DNA of 6,458 bases from Candidatus Atribacteria bacterium 4572_76. Lineage in GTDB: Bacteria; Atribacterota; Phoenicimicrobiia; Phoenicimicrobiales; Phoenicimicrobiaceae. Shown here piece by piece: positions 4,526 through 6,458 of this stretch. Below the pieces are notes generated by a model. The model was not told where the DNA came from. It saw only the letters and a program-made list of their open reading frames with translations, and made no database searches. A program made the position numbers and the translations under genes. The number at the start of each line of letters is the position of its first letter. The stretch's first letter is position 1. Location: positions 1 to 6,458 of the forward strand of contig NBMG01000105.1 in NCBI GenBank assembly GCA_002084865.1, read 5' to 3'.

Positions 4526-5293
4526 TTGACTACCTGCATCACCATCTCCTCACCAAAAGTTATTCAGAAACCGGAAAACTTAGTGGTTATAGAAAAAAAT
4601 GTGAAAGTTAAGATACAAAGCATCTGCAGCGCAAGTAAAAAAAATCTACAAGGAAAACACATAGGATATTCAAAGATTATCTTAAAGGAGAATTCCGAGT
4701 TAAAGCTGAAGCATTTTCACAGCTGGGGAAAAAGAGACTGGGTTGAATCAAGCTTAGAATTCTTTCTGGGGAAAGGGGCAAAATTATCTCACACCTATAA
4801 ATGTCTTGAGATTCCGATGAAACTAAAAACAGAGAATAATACCTATTTAAAGGAAAACTCTTCCTCGAATTTAATAATAACTATTTTAGCTAAGAATGGT
4901 AAAGTTGATATGAATGACTCTACTTTTTTAAACGGGAGAAAATCCAATGGCATATCGAGACTGCGAATGATAGGTGACAAAGAATCTAAAATCGTCGCTC
5001 GTAGCCAGATGGTTGCAAATGATGCTGGGACAGGACATGTTGATTGTATGGGTCTATTATTGTCTGAAAATTCAAGCGTCCAAGCAATACCTGAGCTCAT
5101 AAACAGGAATAAAGACGCCTCACTCACTCATGAAGCATCAGTGGGTAAAATTTCAGAGGAAACACTAAATTATTTGAGGAGCAGGGGACTAACCGAAAAT
5201 GAAGCAATTAATTTGATTGTAACTGGCTTTTTAGGCGAGGAAGAGCCAATCATTATCAAAGGGCGTATTATACCATCAAAACTCTATATGTGA
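4526..5293 (+). CDS. SufB/SufD-family Fe-S cluster assembly scaffold, N-terminus lost
   Basis: SufB and SufD partner the SufC ATPase to build Fe-S clusters. This 255-residue frame carries the right-handed beta-helix and C-terminal core of the family: HIGYSKIILKENSELKLKHF (45-64), DAGTGHVDCMGLLLSE (166-181), PELINRNKDASLTHEASVG (189-207, with the conserved SxxHxAxxG-type core and a Glu at the cluster-transfer region) and YLRSRGLTENEAINLIVTGF (216-235). It ends IIPSKLYM and TGA. It resembles the shorter SufB-like partner of two-component SufBC systems in anaerobes and archaea, though SufB versus SufD cannot be decided here. The TTG at 4526 has no ribosome site, and coding similarity continues upstream to a TGA at 4499, so this is a 5'-truncated gene rather than a natural start. 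SufC is absent. A hairpin follows seven bases after the stop. Confidence 0.83.
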   Translation: MTTCITISSPKVIQKPENLVVIEKNVKVKIQSICSASKKNLQGKHIGYSKIILKENSELKLKHFHSWGKRDWVESSLEFFLGKGAKLSHTYKCLEIPMKLKTENNTYLKENSSSNLIITILAKNGKVDMNDSTFLNGRKSNGISRLRMIGDKESKIVARSQMVANDAGTGHVDCMGLLLSENSSVQAIPELINRNKDASLTHEASVGKISEETLNYLRSRGLTENEAINLIVTGFLGEEEPIIIKGRIIPSKLYM

Positions 5294-5299
5294 AATACA

Positions 5300-5321
5300 A
5301 AAACTTTCTACCGAAGGTTTT
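5300..5321 (+). terminator. hairpin after the SufB/SufD-like gene, weak intrinsic terminator
   Basis: AAAACTTTC (5300-5308) pairs with GAAGGTTTT (5313-5321) across a TACC loop: nine pairs, one of them G-U. It begins seven bases past the TGA at 5291-5293. The A/T flanks provide only a four-T tail, so termination may be partial or bidirectional. Confidence 0.45.
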
Positions 5322-5409
5322 GGGCAAAGTCCACTTTTATCTATTATTTGAAAAAAGTTGAGAAATTTAGACCAGAAAGTAGCAAGTGAAGAATTTAGGT
5401 TTAACAATT

Positions 5410-5417
5410 GGGGGAGG
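5410..5417 (+). promoter_or_regulatory. Shine-Dalgarno site that fixes the exonuclease start
   Basis: GGGGGAGG lies 11 bases before GTG 5429. The in-frame TTG at 5408 overlaps this site and so could not use it, which favours the GTG start and a 202-residue product. Confidence 0.65.
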
Positions 5418-5428
5418 TTAATTTTCTA

Positions 5429-6037
5429 GTGATTGAAGTATTTTTTGATGTTGAAACAAAAAAGCTATTTAGTGAAATTAATACCAATAACCCTGGCGAT
5501 CTTGGTGTTTCTGTAGTATCAGTATACAAACGGGAATTAGATAGTAACCAAAAAGAGATTCAAGGCGAAATGCGTAGTTTCTGGGAACATGAGTTTACTG
5601 ATATGTGGAAGATATTTAAAGAAGCTGACAGGATTATTGGATTTAACTCGTTAAAATTTGACGTCCCAGCTCTTCAACCTTATGCATTATTTTGTTTAGC
5701 GGAACTTAGTCATTTTGATATTATGAAAAAGGTACGTAAATCATTAGGGAGAAGACTTAGTCTTGATAACCTTGCGCGCAGTACTCTAAAGGAAACAAAA
5801 ATTGATACAGGAATTAATGCAGTTCGGTACTGGAGAAGTGGAGATAAGGAGAGTTTGAGAAAGCTTAGGACATATTGCGAAATGGATGTACAAATCACAC
5901 GCAAATTATATGATTTTGGTAAGAAGAACAGTTATCTTAAATTTACTGACAAATGGAATAATCTGAGGACATTAGCTGTTGATTTTTCTTATCCTATTAA
6001 TAAAACCTATTCTGGTAAGCAGATTAGCTTATTCTAA
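5429..6037 (+). CDS. DEDDy-type 3'-5' exonuclease-like protein (RNase H fold)
   Basis: This small stand-alone nuclease domain resembles the YprB/PolB-type exonuclease-like proteins. The two-metal active site is complete: FFDVET with D7 and E9 (ExoI), GFNSLKFDVPAL with D78 (ExoII) and YCEMDVQITRKLY with Y149 and D153 (ExoIII, the Tyr form that defines DEDDy). HFDIM (96-100) and RRLSLDNLA (108-116) match the central helices of these proteins. GTG 5429 is preferred over TTG 5408 because of the ribosome site at 5410-5417. The product has 202 residues, no signal peptide and no membrane segment, so it is cytoplasmic; it probably acts in DNA or RNA processing or repair, with the substrate unknown. 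It ends in TAA and stands alone. It follows a 135-base gap containing a hairpin, so it is probably a separate transcription unit. Unlike the genes to its left it appears undamaged. Confidence 0.85.
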   Translation: MIEVFFDVETKKLFSEINTNNPGDLGVSVVSVYKRELDSNQKEIQGEMRSFWEHEFTDMWKIFKEADRIIGFNSLKFDVPALQPYALFCLAELSHFDIMKKVRKSLGRRLSLDNLARSTLKETKIDTGINAVRYWRSGDKESLRKLRTYCEMDVQITRKLYDFGKKNSYLKFTDKWNNLRTLAVDFSYPINKTYSGKQISLF

Positions 6038-6095
6038 TTGATATTTAAGCCATTTACTTTTAAATGATAAATATGAGCAACCAAGAATCAATTGA

Positions 6096-6133
6096 GGATT
6101 TATGAGTAATCTTGAAAATCCACAATCTTTTTT
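6096..6133 (+). terminator. weak candidate terminator after the exonuclease
   Basis: GGATTT (6096-6101) can pair with AAATCC (6116-6121) over a 14-base loop, and six T residues follow at 6128-6133. The stem is short and AT-rich and the T-run is six bases away, so support is slight. Confidence 0.2.
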
Positions 6134-6159
6134 GTTTGTATAAGACATTTTTATAAAAT

Positions 6160-6267
6160 TCATGATTGATACTCTTCTTTGGAAATAAAGTGGCCGCCGG
6201 TAATTTCTTCTGATATTTTTCGGTAATTTTTATCGAACTCCAAATGCAAATTAATTCGATTAGGACA
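6160..6267 (-). pseudogene. duplicated 3' fragment of an unknown gene (copy 1)
   Basis: Read on the minus strand this encodes CPNRINLHLEF, then KNYRKISEEITGGHF, then SKEEYQS and TGA (6160-6162). The frame stays open only to a stop at 6286-6288 and has no convincing start, so it is a detached C-terminal fragment. It is identical over 104 bases to the sequence at the right edge. I do not recognise the protein. It converges on the exonuclease. Confidence 0.4.
6164..6267. repeat. direct repeat, copy 1 (104 bp, identical to 6355-6458)
   Basis: The 104 bases from GATTGATACTC to TTAGGACA recur without a mismatch 191 bases further on. The left border is sharp: the base before the repeat is T here and G in copy 2, one base beyond the serine codon's second position of the encoded minus-strand C-terminus. 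The right border cannot be set because copy 2 runs off the window. Confidence 0.9.
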
Positions 6268-6350
6268 CTTTGTCTGGAAATGATATTAGGAGGAAGTATT
6301 ATTATTCTGATAAAAAAAGCAACTAAACAGCCTAACCCTTTGCAAAAAGT

Positions 6351-6458
6351 TTAGGATTGATACTCTTCTTTGGAAATAAAGTGGCCGCCGGTAATTTCTT
6401 CTGATATTTTTCGGTAATTTTTATCGAACTCCAAATGCAAATTAATTCGATTAGGACA
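6351..6458 (-). CDS. C-terminal end of an unknown minus-strand protein (copy 2), cut by the window edge
   Basis: The minus-strand reading enters from the right edge as CPNRINLHLEF and ends EEYQS with a TAA at 6351-6353. It has the same 34 codons as copy 1 but a different last Ser codon and a different stop (TCC TAA against TCA TGA). This copy may be the 3' end of the full gene. The sequence is charged and soluble-looking, with no motif I can name. If the window is a contig end, this could instead be an assembly duplicate. Confidence 0.35.
   Translation of the reverse strand, partial: CPNRINLHLEFDKNYRKISEEITGGHFISKEEYQS
6355..6458. repeat. direct repeat, copy 2, reaching the window end
   Basis: Identical to 6164-6267. 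The 87 bases between the copies (6268-6354) hold no supportable gene. The repeat ends exactly with the window, which is typical of a contig that stopped at a repeated sequence. Confidence 0.9.

Noticed and set aside
2163..5293. Genetic code 25 (UGA as Gly) for the whole window
   Set aside because: The radical SAM gene ends at TGA after GVGMG with a TAG four codons later, the deformylase and SufB-like genes end at TGA in plausible places, and the TGA at 4499 aligns better with Arg. Kept only as a local question for the MBL gene.
6051..6066. Hairpin CATTTA-CTTT-TAAATG after the exonuclease
   Set aside because: Six AT-rich pairs with no U-tract, too weak to call a terminator.
6280..6354. 24-residue plus-strand peptide (MILGGSIIILIKK...) between the direct repeats
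   Set aside because: The AGGAGG-like bases lie inside the frame and not before it, no ribosome site precedes the ATG, and length and composition are compatible with chance.
6164..6458. CRISPR array or insertion-sequence ends at the right edge
   Set aside because: Only two 104-bp direct copies that encode protein; there are no short regular repeats, no terminal inverted repeats and no transposase.

Overview
The window is AT-rich bacterial DNA (roughly one-third G+C by eye) with one clearly GC-richer gene in the middle. The gene set is DAHP synthase, a short threonine dehydratase, RidA, a peptide deformylase, an MBL-fold protein, a radical SAM protein of the AmmeMemoRadiSam family, a DtxR-like regulator, a SufB/SufD-like protein and a DEDDy exonuclease. 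It would suit an anaerobic, AT-rich environmental bacterium. Atribacterota came to mind from the style of several proteins, but that is recollection, not evidence. No rRNA, tRNA, CRISPR array or complete mobile element is visible.

Layout. Positions 2-310 hold the 3' end of a type I-beta DAHP synthase. Positions 346-1698 hold a threonine dehydratase followed by RidA, a coherent pair in which RidA hydrolyses the reactive enamine/imine released by the dehydratase. Positions 1699-2009 hold a start-less coding remnant. Positions 2077-2690 hold the first third of a small unknown gene joined to a peptide deformylase that lacks its first strand. Positions 2691-3247 hold TGA-interrupted coding remnants, including the N-terminal quarter of an MBL-fold protein with TGA at three conserved glycine sites. 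Positions 3249-4073 hold the GC-rich radical SAM gene, open but missing about 60-70 internal residues. Positions 4136-5293 hold a DtxR-type regulator, broken by two compensating homopolymer frameshifts and fused in frame to the body of a SufB/SufD-like protein. Positions 5429-6037 hold an intact-looking exonuclease. The right edge carries a perfect 104-bp direct repeat, 191 bp apart, which encodes the C-terminus of an unknown minus-strand protein.

Reading of the whole. The left third looks like working metabolic genes. From about 1700 to 5300 the DNA looks eroded: truncated genes, in-frame joins of unrelated genes, in-frame stops and homopolymer shifts. The most interesting ambiguity is whether the glycine-site TGAs reflect recoding (UGA as Gly, as in Absconditabacteria and Gracilibacteria) or nonsense mutation in a dying gene. 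Several intact genes end at TGA in sensible places and another TGA sits at a probable Arg site, so decay (or, for some indels and joins, assembly error) is favoured. I do not see a convincing new multi-gene system.
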